Shown: positions 34,687 to 43,253, counted from the stretch's first letter. The stretch is 64,000 nucleotides of DNA from JAIQFL01 sp035501495 (GCA_035501495.1 DATJWB010000314.1:67788-131787); one strand, 5' to 3'. The notes: a model not told the origin generated them from the sequence alone. Program-made: numbers and translations.

Positions 34687-35403
34687 ATGCCGGCTAGCGT
34701 AATGAATCAGCCATTGGAGGCCCGCCGCACCCGGCTGGCACTGCTTGACGATCACGGACTGTTCCGCGAAAGCCTCGGGCATCTGCTGGCTTCGGAGCCG
34801 GATTTCGAGGTCGTAGGTCAATGTTCCAGATCCGCGGAAGCCCTGGAGCTTCTGGAATCTACACCGATCGACCTGGTGTTGCTGGAGCTGAGCATCGGAA
34901 GCGAACGCTGCGAAGAGTTCATCGCGGCGGCACGCGAGTCGGGCTACCCGGGGAAATTCCTGCTGGTCACCGCGGGAGTCGATCCGGCGCGCTCGGCGGC
35001 GGCGTTGAAATTGGGCGCGTCCGGAATCTTCCTCAAATCCAATTCCTCCAGCCGGTTGGTGCAAGCAATCCGCATGGTGGCGAGCGGAGAGGCCTGGGTA
35101 GATCCGCGAGTAATCCAACTCATAGCCGATCGATATCCCCAGCATGAGGACCAAAGGCTCGGCAGCCTGACCAAACGGGAGCAAGTGGTACTCAAGGGCG
35201 TGCTGGACGGCTTTACCAACAAGAAGATCGGCTGCCAGGTGGGCGTCTCGGAATCGGCCATCAAGGCGACCCTGCAACAGTTGTTCGACAAGGCCGGCGT
35301 GCGGACCCGTTCTCAACTGGTGCGAGCTGTATTGGATGGGACACTGGCGGCAGCTCGAGTGGACCCGGAAACCGTGCCCCTGCACGGCCAATCCGGCAGA
35401 TAA
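34687..35403 (+). CDS. LuxR/FixJ-type response regulator with Glu at the phospho-site
   Basis: 238 aa. Receiver domain (about 15-130) has the acidic pair in LALLDDHGLF, Thr in LLVTAG and Lys in GIFLKSNS, but the phospho-acceptor Asp is replaced by Glu (codon 34885-34887, VLLELSIG). A C-terminal LuxR-type helix-turn-helix (LTKREQVVLKGVLDGFTNKKIGCQVGVSESAIKATLQQLF) follows. Glu often mimics phospho-Asp, so the protein may be active without a kinase. Paralogue at 44668 keeps Asp. Start at 34687 has GGGTGG upstream; ATG 34702 is possible. Divergent from tolC1, so it is a candidate regulator of the efflux operon. Confidence 0.88.
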   Translation: MPASVMNQPLEARRTRLALLDDHGLFRESLGHLLASEPDFEVVGQCSRSAEALELLESTPIDLVLLELSIGSERCEEFIAAARESGYPGKFLLVTAGVDPARSAAALKLGASGIFLKSNSSSRLVQAIRMVASGEAWVDPRVIQLIADRYPQHEDQRLGSLTKREQVVLKGVLDGFTNKKIGCQVGVSESAIKATLQQLFDKAGVRTRSQLVRAVLDGTLAAARVDPETVPLHGQSGR

Positions 35404-35414
35404 TCTTTCGATTG
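35401..35414 (+). promoter_or_regulatory. Fourth match to the regulator operator
   Basis: TAATCTTTCGATTG (reverse strand CAATC-GAAA-GATTA) begins at the stop codon of response regulator 1, in the 46-bp gap to the convergent PAS-LuxR gene. Not upstream of any start, so it may be a chance match or act at a distance. Confidence 0.2.
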
Positions 35415-35449
35415 TGTGATCGTAAACACTTGTTAAGCCTCTGTGGCGC

Positions 35450-36349
35450 CTACAACAGATCCCGGTAATTCTCCAACGCCACCCGCACTAACTGCGCTCG
35501 TGTTCGGACATCCGTCTTGGCGAAGAGTTGCTGAATGGTGTTCTTGACGGAGCTTTCGGAGATCTCCATACGGGCGGCAATCTCCTTGTTGGCCAGACCC
35601 TGAACCAGGAAGCGGAGAACTTCTGTCTCACGGGTGCTCAAGGGAGCGCGCGCAAGGCGATCGGTACCGGCGTGGTTGGCGGCCATCACATCGTCCGTCA
35701 CGTCCGCGATGATCGCTGCCAGTCTGGGCTTGTCCCCTTCCTTGTATGTTGAAAACCATACGTCCGCGGTGAAGGTCTCTCCGTTGCCCCGGTGGCCGCG
35801 GCACTGCATGGAGGTGCGAAATTGCGGGCCTTCCTCCCAGCGCAGGGCGTGATGCAATTCCGGCAAAAACGCGGCGATCGGATTGCCTACGAGTTCCCCT
35901 TCATGGGGCGCGATCAACTCCACCGCCGCGCGGTTGGCCAACTCGATGAAGCCGCGCTCATCCACGGTAACGATCGCCGCGGGGCTGGTCTCGACCAGAA
36001 CCCGCAGTCTTTCCTGGGCTTCCAGGCTCAACCGGCGGTTGCGAAGAACCTCGCCCACGAACAGGCCGCAGCCCGTTAAAGCCAGTGTTTCGAAGCCCAG
36101 ACGAACAAAAGAAGGGTCCAGCGAACTGAATAGCGCGCTGAATACGGCGCACGCCACTCCGAGCAAGGCAATGCCCCAGCGCGGCAGAAATCCGGCCGAG
36201 AGCATGATGGGGAACAGGTAGAGGAAGCCGAGCGATACGTAGGGCTTGGTCCACCAGTCCACCAGGGCGATGGCCAGGGTCACCGTTGCGCTTACCAGGA
36301 GAGCTGTGGTCCGGTTCCCTTGTTCCCAGAGCCATTCCAGACGCGGCAT
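35450..36349 (-). CDS. Membrane PAS-LuxR one-component regulator
   Basis: 299 aa. About three to four N-terminal membrane helices (VTLAIALVDWWTKPYVSLGFLYLFPIML...), a PAS domain (about 125-235; VETSPAAIVTVDERGFIELANRAAVEL), and a LuxR-type helix-turn-helix (LSTRETEVLRFLVQGLANKEIAARMEISESSVKNTIQQLF). Sensor and PAS parts are paralogous to the histidine kinase at 43254, which has a kinase in place of the helix-turn-helix. It thus appears to bind DNA while held in the membrane. ATG 36349 is chosen because a GATAAT covers ATG 36370; ATGs 36370 and 36418 are alternatives. Confidence 0.82.
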   Translation of the reverse strand: MPRLEWLWEQGNRTTALLVSATVTLAIALVDWWTKPYVSLGFLYLFPIMLSAGFLPRWGIALLGVACAVFSALFSSLDPSFVRLGFETLALTGCGLFVGEVLRNRRLSLEAQERLRVLVETSPAAIVTVDERGFIELANRAAVELIAPHEGELVGNPIAAFLPELHHALRWEEGPQFRTSMQCRGHRGNGETFTADVWFSTYKEGDKPRLAAIIADVTDDVMAANHAGTDRLARAPLSTRETEVLRFLVQGLANKEIAARMEISESSVKNTIQQLFAKTDVRTRAQLVRVALENYRDLL

Positions 36350-36368
36350 GTATTCGGTTTGAGCGCTC

Positions 36369-36374
36369 ATTATC
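36369..36374 (-). promoter_or_regulatory. -10 box of the PAS-LuxR gene
   Basis: Minus strand GATAAT, with TTGGCC 15 bp further upstream as a possible -35. The operator-like inverted repeat at 36399-36414 abuts that -35. Confidence 0.35.
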
Positions 36375-36398
36375 CCATGGCTGTTTGACGGCCAACTT

Positions 36399-36414
36399 CT
36401 AATCAAACGATTAG
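36399..36414 (-). promoter_or_regulatory. Operator-like palindrome upstream of the PAS-LuxR gene
   Basis: CTAATC-AAAC-GATTAG, a perfect 6-bp inverted repeat with 4-bp spacer, 3 bp upstream of the likely -35 box. Best example of the motif shared with 34535 and 43183. Confidence 0.5.
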
Positions 36415-36459
36415 CCATGGGGCTTCGCGATCTCTATCGGGACAGCCGAAAGATTTGCC

Positions 36460-37260
36460 TCATACGCTGACGACGGGACAGGGAGATTGACGGATCAGGG
36501 AGTAGGAGACCATTTTGAGACGGCCGAGCACGCCGGCTTCCTCTCCCCGGCCGATTATCAGCAGATCGGTCTTCAGCTCCGCGCTCAAATGCGAGATCAC
36601 CTTCGCCACGTCGCCCTTCTCGACGCGGATGGCGGCGCGGGAACCCGCGGCCGCCTGCAAATGCTCCAGGGCTTGCCTCGCCTCGGCGCAGGCGTGCTGG
36701 CTGTGGTTCCCGGACAATACATGGACGAGGGTGAGCTCCGCCTGGTACTCGTCCGCGAGGTGGGCGGCCCAGTCGAGGACCCTCGCGCCCGACGGCTTCA
36801 AGTCCACCGCGCACAGGATCCGCTGCCAGGCCACTGCCTCGAGCGGAGGCGCGTCCTCCAGGTGGACTCCCGTCCACACCGGGCAGTCCGCATCGTGAAG
36901 CACCTTGGCGCTGGTCGAGCCGAGAATCAGGCGCCGATAGATACCCATCCCCTGGGTAGGGATCATGATCAGATCGACGTGCTGTGCGGTAGCATACTCG
37001 ATGATTTTGACGGCGGCCTCTCCGTATTCCACGATCGTCCGGTAGCGCAGGTGCTTGAGGCTTGGGTCGAAGAAGCTTTCGAACTTCCGCGCCCGGCTGA
37101 CGCGCAGATCTTCGAGCGTCATGTTGTAGGTCGCTTCGATGACGTGGAGCAGGATCAGTTCCGCATCAAAACGGCCCGCCAGCGACTGGACGTAGCCGGC
37201 GGCGCCATGGCAGCGGCTCGAGAAGTCCACGGGAAAGAGGATTCGCCGAAGTTGGAACAT
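36460..37260 (-). CDS. Tandem-domain universal stress protein
   Basis: 266 aa with two Usp domains (1-145 and about 147-266). The first keeps a nucleotide-loop-like stretch (IPTQGMGIYRRLILGSTS) and starts RRILFPVDFS; the second starts QRILCAVDLKPSGARVL and ends PCPVVSV but has lost the glycine loop (GRGEEAGVLGRLKMVS). AGGAG overlaps the RND pump's stop and precedes the ATG by 7 nt, so it is the fourth gene of efflux operon 2. A Usp gene in such an operon suggests a stress-response output; its precise job is unknown. Confidence 0.88.
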   Translation of the reverse strand: MFQLRRILFPVDFSSRCHGAAGYVQSLAGRFDAELILLHVIEATYNMTLEDLRVSRARKFESFFDPSLKHLRYRTIVEYGEAAVKIIEYATAQHVDLIMIPTQGMGIYRRLILGSTSAKVLHDADCPVWTGVHLEDAPPLEAVAWQRILCAVDLKPSGARVLDWAAHLADEYQAELTLVHVLSGNHSQHACAEARQALEHLQAAAGSRAAIRVEKGDVAKVISHLSAELKTDLLIIGRGEEAGVLGRLKMVSYSLIRQSPCPVVSV

Positions 37261-37269
37261 GATTCTCTC

Positions 37270-40200
37270 CTAATGCGCGTCCGGCTCGGGCTCGGGCATC
37301 GAGTCGTTGGGGCGCGCGAACCAGGTATACAGTGCGGGGAGCAGGAAGATGCTCATCACCAGCACCGCCATCAGGCCGCCCACGATGACGATGGCGAACG
37401 GCCGCTGCGAGTCGGAGCCAATGCCATGCGAAGTGGCCGCCGGCACCAGCCCGAGAGAGGCCACCAGCATGGTCATCAGGATCGGGCGGAAGCGCAGGAC
37501 CGCGCCTTCCTGAACGGCATCGAGCACCGAAAGGCCCCGCCCGCGCAACTGGTTGATGTACTCCAGCATGATCACGCCGGTCTGCACGGAGACCCCGAAC
37601 AGGGCCAGGAACCCGACCCCCGAAGAGACGCTGAAATTGGTGTGTGTCAGGTAGAGCGCCAGGATCCCGCCGATGGGCGCCATGGCCACGGTGATCAGAA
37701 TCAGGCTGGCCCACTTCATCGAGGAGAACATGCTGTAGAGGATCAGGAAGATGACCAGCAGGGTGAGCGGAATGATGAGCGCCAGCCGTTTCTGGGAGCG
37801 CTTCTGCGACTCGTACTCTCCGGCCCACTCCAGGCGATAGCCAGGAGGGAGTTTCACCTGTTGGGTGACCGAGGAGATGGCTTCTTCCACCGTGCTGCCC
37901 AAATCGCGCCCGCGCACCCCGTACTTGATGGCCACGTAACGCTGATTGCCTTCGCGGTAGATTTCCGAAGCGCCGTCCTGAATGGCAACATCGCAGAGCT
38001 GGCCGAGAGAGACACGCTCCCCCGACGGCGCCAGCAGGCGTATATTCTTGATGTCTTCGATGGTGGTGCGGTATTCGGGTTTGTAGCGCACCACCATGTC
38101 GTAACGCTCCTCGCCTTTGAGAACGGATGAGACGGCCTTGCCGCCGGTCGCGGTTTCGATGGCATCCTGCACGTCGGAGACATTGATGCCGAAGCGCGCC
38201 GCCCGGTCGCGATTCACCGTGAGATTGAGATTCGGCTGGCCGATGACGCGGAACACGCCGAGGTCCTGGACGCCGCGGATCTTGCCCATTACTCCCATGA
38301 TCTCGTCAGCCTTGCCCTCGAGCAGCTTCAGGTCGGTGCCGTATATCTTCACCGCCAGTTCGCCCTTCACGCCGCTGACGGCTTCTTCCATATTGTCGGC
38401 GATGGGCTGCGAGAAGTTCCAGACCACGCCCGGAATCTTCTCGGCCTGCTCGCCGAGCGCGGCAATCAAGTGCTCCTTGTCCCGGTGGAACATGGAGCGC
38501 CATTCCTCCTTAGGCCGCAGGTCGATGAAGTACTCGGTGTTGAAAAAGCCCGTGTAGTCGGTGCCATCGTCGGGGCGGCCCACCTGGCTCACCACCTTCG
38601 TCACCTCGGGGAACTTCGCGAACATGATGCGAGCCTGGTTCATGATGTGGATGCCCTCGGTGGGTCCGGTGCTGGTGGCCAGCGTTCCGCGCGCCCAGAT
38701 GGCGCCTTCGTCGAGGTGCGGCAGGAATTCGGAGCCAATAGTGCGGCCAAGCATGACCGTGCCGGCGAGGATCGCCACCGCGGCGGTGGCGGTTAACCAC
38801 CGGTACCGGATCGCCAGCCGCAAGGCGTTGCCGTAGATCCGCGTGAGGAACAACATGAAGGGATTACGCCATTCCTTCGTGCCCTTGGGGTAGACGATGC
38901 TGGCGAGCACCGGCCCGAGAAACATCGAAAACAGAAGGGCGCCCGCCAGCGCGAACGCCACCGTCCAGGCCATCGGCCGGAACAGGCGGCCCTCCACGCG
39001 CTGCAGGGTGAAGATCGGAACGTAGGCGGTGATGATGATCGTGATGGAGTAGAACACCGGGCGCTGCACTTCGTGGGCGGCGCGCTTGATCTTCTGCGCC
39101 ACCGTTTCGTCGGGGCGAACGCCGGGATGCGAGAGGAGCCGGACGATGTTCTCCACCATCACGATGGCGCCCTCCACGATCATGCCGAAGTCCAGTGCGC
39201 CCAGCGAGAGGAGGTTCGCCGGAATGTGCCGCAAGTCGAGGCAGAGCGATGCGAACAGGAGCGAAAACGGAATCGTCAGCGTGACGATCAGCGCTCCGCG
39301 AAAGTTGCCGAGGAAGATGAACAGGATTACCGAGACGAGGATGATGCCTTCGGTGAGGTTGTGCAGCACCGTGTGGGTGGTGAGATGCACCAGGTCGCTG
39401 CGATCCAGGTGCGGCACGATTTTGACGCCCGGCGGGAGGAAGTGTTCGTTCAGGAAATCGACCTTCTCGTGCAGCGCGGTCAGGACATTGTCGCCATCGG
39501 CGCCCTTCCGCAGGAGCACGATCCCGGAGACCACGTCCGGATCGTCGATTACCTTCTCGAGTTTGGAGTGATCCGCTTTGCCGAGCTGGCCCAGCCGGAT
39601 CTTAGGACCTTGACGAACCGTGCCGACGTCGCGCACACGCACCGGAATCCCGTTCTGCGTCTTGAGCACGATGGCGGCGATATCTTCGGTAGTCTGGACG
39701 AGTCCCACCGCCCGGACGTTAATCGCCTGCTCGCCACGCTCGATGAAGCTTCCGCCGGCGTTGACGTTATTGTTGGAGAGCGCGGTCTCCACCTGGGCGA
39801 TACTCAAGCCGTACGAGATGAGCTTGTTGGGATCTACCTGTACCTGGTACTCGCGGGTGGCGCCACCGAAGACCGAAACGTCCACCACGTCGGGCACGGA
39901 CTTCAACTGCTTGACGATCACCCAGTCCTGGAGAGATTTCAACTCCATTACGTCGTAGTCCGGGTTGGTGCTTTGGAGGGTGTAGAAGTAGATCTGCCCC
40001 ACGGGGCTGTAGTCGGCCCCGAGCGAAGGCTGCAGGCCGTTGGGCAGGTTCACCTGCGAAAGCTTCTCCAGCACCTTCTGCCGATTCAGATCGTTGTTGG
40101 AGCCATCGTCAAACGTGAGGTTGATGCTGGAAAGCCCGGCCAGCGACCAGGATCGCAGGGACACCAGTTGCGGAAGCCCGTTCATCTGCACTTCTATCGG

Positions 40201-40401
40201 GATGGTGACCTGCTGTTCCACCTCCTCCGCGGCGCGGCCAGGCCACTGTGTAATCACCTGGACGTAGTTGTTGGCCACGTCGGGATAGGCTTCCACGGGC
40301 AGGTTCTTGAAAGAAATCGCGCCCCAGACCAGCAGCAGAAGGCCGGCGCACAGTACCAGGAAACGGTTCTGCAGCGCGAACGTTACGGACTTTTGAATCA
40401 C
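37270..40401 (-). CDS. RND efflux pump, heavy-metal (CzcA/CusA) type, copy 2
   Basis: 1043 aa. Aligns over its whole length with the pump at 28687 without gaps through at least residue 420. TM4 reads DFGMIVEGAIVMVEN: D404 and E417 are kept, but the middle relay Asp (D410 in copy 1) is Glu. GTG start overlaps the adaptor stop (GTGA). Third gene of tolC-hlyD-rnd-usp. Function as for copy 1; substrate may differ, because loops and the relay have diverged. Confidence 0.93.
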   Translation of the reverse strand: MIQKSVTFALQNRFLVLCAGLLLLVWGAISFKNLPVEAYPDVANNYVQVITQWPGRAAEEVEQQVTIPIEVQMNGLPQLVSLRSWSLAGLSSINLTFDDGSNNDLNRQKVLEKLSQVNLPNGLQPSLGADYSPVGQIYFYTLQSTNPDYDVMELKSLQDWVIVKQLKSVPDVVDVSVFGGATREYQVQVDPNKLISYGLSIAQVETALSNNNVNAGGSFIERGEQAINVRAVGLVQTTEDIAAIVLKTQNGIPVRVRDVGTVRQGPKIRLGQLGKADHSKLEKVIDDPDVVSGIVLLRKGADGDNVLTALHEKVDFLNEHFLPPGVKIVPHLDRSDLVHLTTHTVLHNLTEGIILVSVILFIFLGNFRGALIVTLTIPFSLLFASLCLDLRHIPANLLSLGALDFGMIVEGAIVMVENIVRLLSHPGVRPDETVAQKIKRAAHEVQRPVFYSITIIITAYVPIFTLQRVEGRLFRPMAWTVAFALAGALLFSMFLGPVLASIVYPKGTKEWRNPFMLFLTRIYGNALRLAIRYRWLTATAAVAILAGTVMLGRTIGSEFLPHLDEGAIWARGTLATSTGPTEGIHIMNQARIMFAKFPEVTKVVSQVGRPDDGTDYTGFFNTEYFIDLRPKEEWRSMFHRDKEHLIAALGEQAEKIPGVVWNFSQPIADNMEEAVSGVKGELAVKIYGTDLKLLEGKADEIMGVMGKIRGVQDLGVFRVIGQPNLNLTVNRDRAARFGINVSDVQDAIETATGGKAVSSVLKGEERYDMVVRYKPEYRTTIEDIKNIRLLAPSGERVSLGQLCDVAIQDGASEIYREGNQRYVAIKYGVRGRDLGSTVEEAISSVTQQVKLPPGYRLEWAGEYESQKRSQKRLALIIPLTLLVIFLILYSMFSSMKWASLILITVAMAPIGGILALYLTHTNFSVSSGVGFLALFGVSVQTGVIMLEYINQLRGRGLSVLDAVQEGAVLRFRPILMTMLVASLGLVPAATSHGIGSDSQRPFAIVIVGGLMAVLVMSIFLLPALYTWFARPNDSMPEPEPDAH

Positions 40402-41555
40402 TGTTCGGTACTCTTCTGAACTTCGCGATCGAACATCAGGGCGGTGGCCACCACCTGGTCGCCAGGCTGCAGGCCGCTGAGAATCTGCTGGGTCTTGTCG
40501 GAATTGACGGGACCGGCCTCCACCTCGGTGCGGCGGAATTTCTGGTCAGTCAGCCTGACGAACACCCAGTCGCGGTCCTGCAGGCGCAGCACCGCGCTCG
40601 ATGGAATCACCGTGCGCGTGGAGGTGCCGCCGGAAACGAAGTGGACCGTGGCGAACATGTTCGGCCGCAGCATCCCGGCCTGGTTGGGAAGTTCGATGCG
40701 CACCTTGGCGGAGCGCGTGTTGGGGTCGAGGAGCTTGGAGATGTTGGTGACGCGGCCGGACAGGCGGCGATCGGGGTAGGCGTTCAGTTCGATTTCCGCG
40801 CGATCGCCCAGGTGGACGCGGCCCAGGTCGTTCTCGTAGACGTCGCAAACGATCCAGACGTTGGAGAGGTCGGAGATGGTGAAGAGGTTGGGGGCGTTGT
40901 CGAGCGACTTGACGCCGGCCGCGGACGTGACGTTCTGCTCGGTGATGGTGCCCGCAACAGGCGCGTGGATTTCGATCAGCGGCGTGACATGTTGCGGGTC
41001 GCCCCCCAGCAGGCGGATGTGCTCCTCGGCGGTTTTGGTGTCGATGTTCGCCTTGTTATAAGTGTCCTCGGCCAGTTCAAGGTCCTTCTGAGGCGCGGCT
41101 CCGTGGGAGAAGAGCAGCTGGGCGCGGTCGAGCTGCGTTTTCGCGAGGGCGGCATCGGCCTTGAACTTTTGATAGTCGGCGAAGGCCTGCGACATGTCGG
41201 GGCTGGTCATGGTGAGGAGGAGCTGGCCTTTCTGCACATCGTCACCCAGGCGGGCCTTCACCTCGACGACCCGGCCGGAGGAGAGCGAATTGACGGCATA
41301 CGAGCGGCTGACATCCGCCGCCACCACGCCGTTCGCCAGGATCTGGTCGGACTCGTGCCGGACGACTGCGGGAGCGAGTGCGAATCGCTCCGGGCTGGGG
41401 ACGGTGACCACGTTGCGATCGGCCACGGTTTCGACCTTGGGCTCGGGCGCGGCGTTGGGAGCAGCACGCACGTTATCGCGAGCGCAGGATGTGAGAAGGG
41501 CGGATACAGCCGCGATGGCAGCCGCAGCGAAATAAAACCTACTAGCCATAATCAA
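40398..41555 (-). CDS. RND periplasmic adaptor (HlyD/CusB family), copy 2
   Basis: 385 aa membrane-fusion protein. Signal/lipoprotein start FAAAAIAAVSALLTSC, barrel-sandwich halves (SLSSGRVVEVKARLGDDVQKGQLLL and IEIHAPVAGTITEQNV), and a C-terminal beta domain. TTG 41555 has AGGAG 7 nt upstream; ATG 41549 is the alternative. Unlike copy 1 it does not overlap tolC: a 199-bp dispersed repeat separates them, and the ATG that overlaps the tolC stop now opens a dead frame through the repeat. Confidence 0.88.
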   Translation of the reverse strand: MIMASRFYFAAAAIAAVSALLTSCARDNVRAAPNAAPEPKVETVADRNVVTVPSPERFALAPAVVRHESDQILANGVVAADVSRSYAVNSLSSGRVVEVKARLGDDVQKGQLLLTMTSPDMSQAFADYQKFKADAALAKTQLDRAQLLFSHGAAPQKDLELAEDTYNKANIDTKTAEEHIRLLGGDPQHVTPLIEIHAPVAGTITEQNVTSAAGVKSLDNAPNLFTISDLSNVWIVCDVYENDLGRVHLGDRAEIELNAYPDRRLSGRVTNISKLLDPNTRSAKVRIELPNQAGMLRPNMFATVHFVSGGTSTRTVIPSSAVLRLQDRDWVFVRLTDQKFRRTEVEAGPVNSDKTQQILSGLQPGDQVVATALMFDREVQKSTEQ

Positions 41556-41589
41556 ACCTTTAACTCCTTTTCAGGCCTTTCGCAAAGAT

Positions 41590-41788
41590 GTGGCGCGGGC
41601 ACTCGTGCCTTCCGCGGCGGCACCCATGCCGACGTTTTTTGGCCGCCTCGAACTCCTGTGCCCGCGAAAGGTTTTCGAGGCTCCCGCGCCCCATCATCTC
41701 GGCGCTTTTCGGTCGGCGGCAGCACCCCCTGCACGCCCCAAAAGCGTCCCATGAGTGGGGACGCGGCAGACACGGGTGTCTGCGCCAC
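41590..41788. repeat. Dispersed GTGGCGC-type repeat (copy R3) between tolC2 and hlyD2
   Basis: Left end GTGGCGCGGGCACTC, right end TGTCTGCGCCAC, with inner arms GCGTCCC/GGGGACGC near the right end and GCCGACGTTTTTTGG near the left, as in the other copies. It begins 2 bp after the ATGA overlap of tolC2, the same spot that copy R2 occupies in operon 1. The frame through it (41560-42036 on the minus strand) is not considered a gene. Confidence 0.7.
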
Positions 41789-41789
41789 G

Positions 41790-43019
41790 TCATTGAATCA
41801 CCTCGCGGCCGACCGCCAGATTCAACTGGCTGGCGGCGTTCAGATAAGCTCCTACCAGGTTCAGATAATTCAGTTGCACCGTACGGTAATCGTTCTGCGC
41901 ATTCAGGAATTCCAGCAGTGACGATCCGCCGTGCTGGTACGCGAACGACACCGTCTCCCGAACCTTGGCCGCAAGGTCCAGGTACCGGGCCTTGTAAGGC
42001 CGCAACAGCGCCCGATTGCTGTTCAGCATCGCCCACGCCGAATCCACGTCGCTGTATACCTGCGCCCGGGTCGCCTCCTGGAGCCGCTCGCTTTTCCGGA
42101 TGTCCAACTGGGTGCGGGCCTTCTCCCCCTGATTGCGGTCGAACAGCTTGATCGGGATGTTCACGCTGAAGCCGATGTAGGCGGGGATCGGCGGATTGCG
42201 CCCGACATCCACGCCGAAGGTCGGGTCGGTCGAGCCGTTGGCGACGGCCAGCCGGTAATCCGTCTTGGCCTTATCGATGGCCTGCGCCGCGGCTCGCAGA
42301 TCCGGGCGCGTGGCCGCCGCCATCTCGCGCAACTCTGCGAGGGTCAGGGTCGTCTCCGAAAAGTCGAATGGCCCGCTGACGTCGAACTGTTCGACGGGAG
42401 TCCGGTCGTTCAGCAGGGTCAGAAGCTGGATCTTGGCGGTTCGCACGTTGGTCTCGGCGGTCTGGATGTCGCTCTCATACTGAACTCGCTGCAACTCGAG
42501 GCGATCGAAGTCCACCTGGGCGATATCGCCGGCCTTGAGGCGGTCGTTGTTCACGCCGAGGAGGCGGTCGTAGTAGGCCAGGTTCTCGCGGGCCAAGGCC
42601 AGCACCGCCTTTGCCTGCAACGCCTGCACGAAGGCATTGCGGAGATTGAAAAGCAAGGTGCGCTCCTGGTCGGCTAGCTGCGAGGCGGCGATGCCGGTGG
42701 CCTGCTGCGCGCTCTGCAGGCGCAACTCGCGCTTATTTCGGCGTTCGTGGAGGTAGTTTGCCGAGAACAGCGGCAAGGCAAAGCCAAAAGGCCGATAGGG
42801 GTTGCCGTTGAAAGGCTGAAGCTGGTCAAGCGAACTGCTGAAATCGGGATTGGGACGGAGGTAGGCCGTGACCTCCTGAGCTTTCGATTCGTCAATGCCG
42901 ATCCGGCCCGCGCGCAACGTGGGATTGGTGGCGTCGAACCGGCTCCGGACCTCCTCCCACGTTAATGTCCGTTGCCCGAAGGCCCCCTTTGCCAGGCAAA
43001 CCGCTACCGCTATGGCCAT
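41790..43019 (-). CDS. TolC/CzcC-family outer-membrane channel, copy 2
   Basis: 409 aa, close paralogue of the channel at 33082 (shared blocks NPTLRAGRIGID, SANYLHER, GDIAQVD, DRLELQRVQYESDIQTAET, GGSSLLEFLNAQNDYRTVQ). Signal peptide MAIAVAVCLAKGAFG. First gene of efflux operon 2, divergent from the histidine kinase. ATG 43019 is taken at the signal peptide; an in-frame TTG 7 codons earlier is possible. Confidence 0.9.
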   Translation of the reverse strand: MAIAVAVCLAKGAFGQRTLTWEEVRSRFDATNPTLRAGRIGIDESKAQEVTAYLRPNPDFSSSLDQLQPFNGNPYRPFGFALPLFSANYLHERRNKRELRLQSAQQATGIAASQLADQERTLLFNLRNAFVQALQAKAVLALARENLAYYDRLLGVNNDRLKAGDIAQVDFDRLELQRVQYESDIQTAETNVRTAKIQLLTLLNDRTPVEQFDVSGPFDFSETTLTLAELREMAAATRPDLRAAAQAIDKAKTDYRLAVANGSTDPTFGVDVGRNPPIPAYIGFSVNIPIKLFDRNQGEKARTQLDIRKSERLQEATRAQVYSDVDSAWAMLNSNRALLRPYKARYLDLAAKVRETVSFAYQHGGSSLLEFLNAQNDYRTVQLNYLNLVGAYLNAASQLNLAVGREVIQ

Positions 43020-43182
43020 ACATGTGCGCCACAACCCTAAGGTGGGGTGGAACTTAGCCTGTTGAATACATGCTCCAGAAAGCCTCCGGCTCACTCTGAG
43101 ATCCGCTATACCCAGCTGCCGCAAACTACCATCTTATGGCTGTGCCAAGCTGCTCTCCTGCATATCTTTCGAGGAGAATCAA

Positions 43183-43200
43183 CCTATCTTTTAGTTAGAT
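43183..43200 (+). promoter_or_regulatory. Operator-like inverted repeat upstream of the histidine kinase
   Basis: Contains TATCTTTTAGTTAG; reverse strand CTAACT-AAAA-GATAGG. It ends 4 bp before the kinase -35 box. Third member of the shared motif. Confidence 0.4.
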
Positions 43201-43203
43201 GCT

Positions 43204-43232
43204 TGGCTCTCGCGAGCGGTTCTCCCTACAAT
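43204..43232 (+). promoter_or_regulatory. Promoter of the histidine kinase gene
   Basis: TTGGCT (43204-43209), 17-bp spacer, TACAAT (43227-43232). The -10 runs into a short inverted repeat CTACA-ATAA-TGTAG. Predicted start near 43240, giving a leader of about 14 nt. Confidence 0.5.
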
Positions 43233-43253
43233 AATGTAGGGATACAGCGGGGT

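Noticed and set aside
36487..38130. 547-residue frame antisense to usp and the second RND gene
   Set aside because: Runs across two real genes and their junction; His/Asp-rich shadow typical of antisense high-GC RND genes.
41560..42036. 158-residue frame through repeat R3 and the tolC2 end
   Set aside because: It is the dead continuation of an old hlyD start through a palindromic repeat; no conserved protein features.
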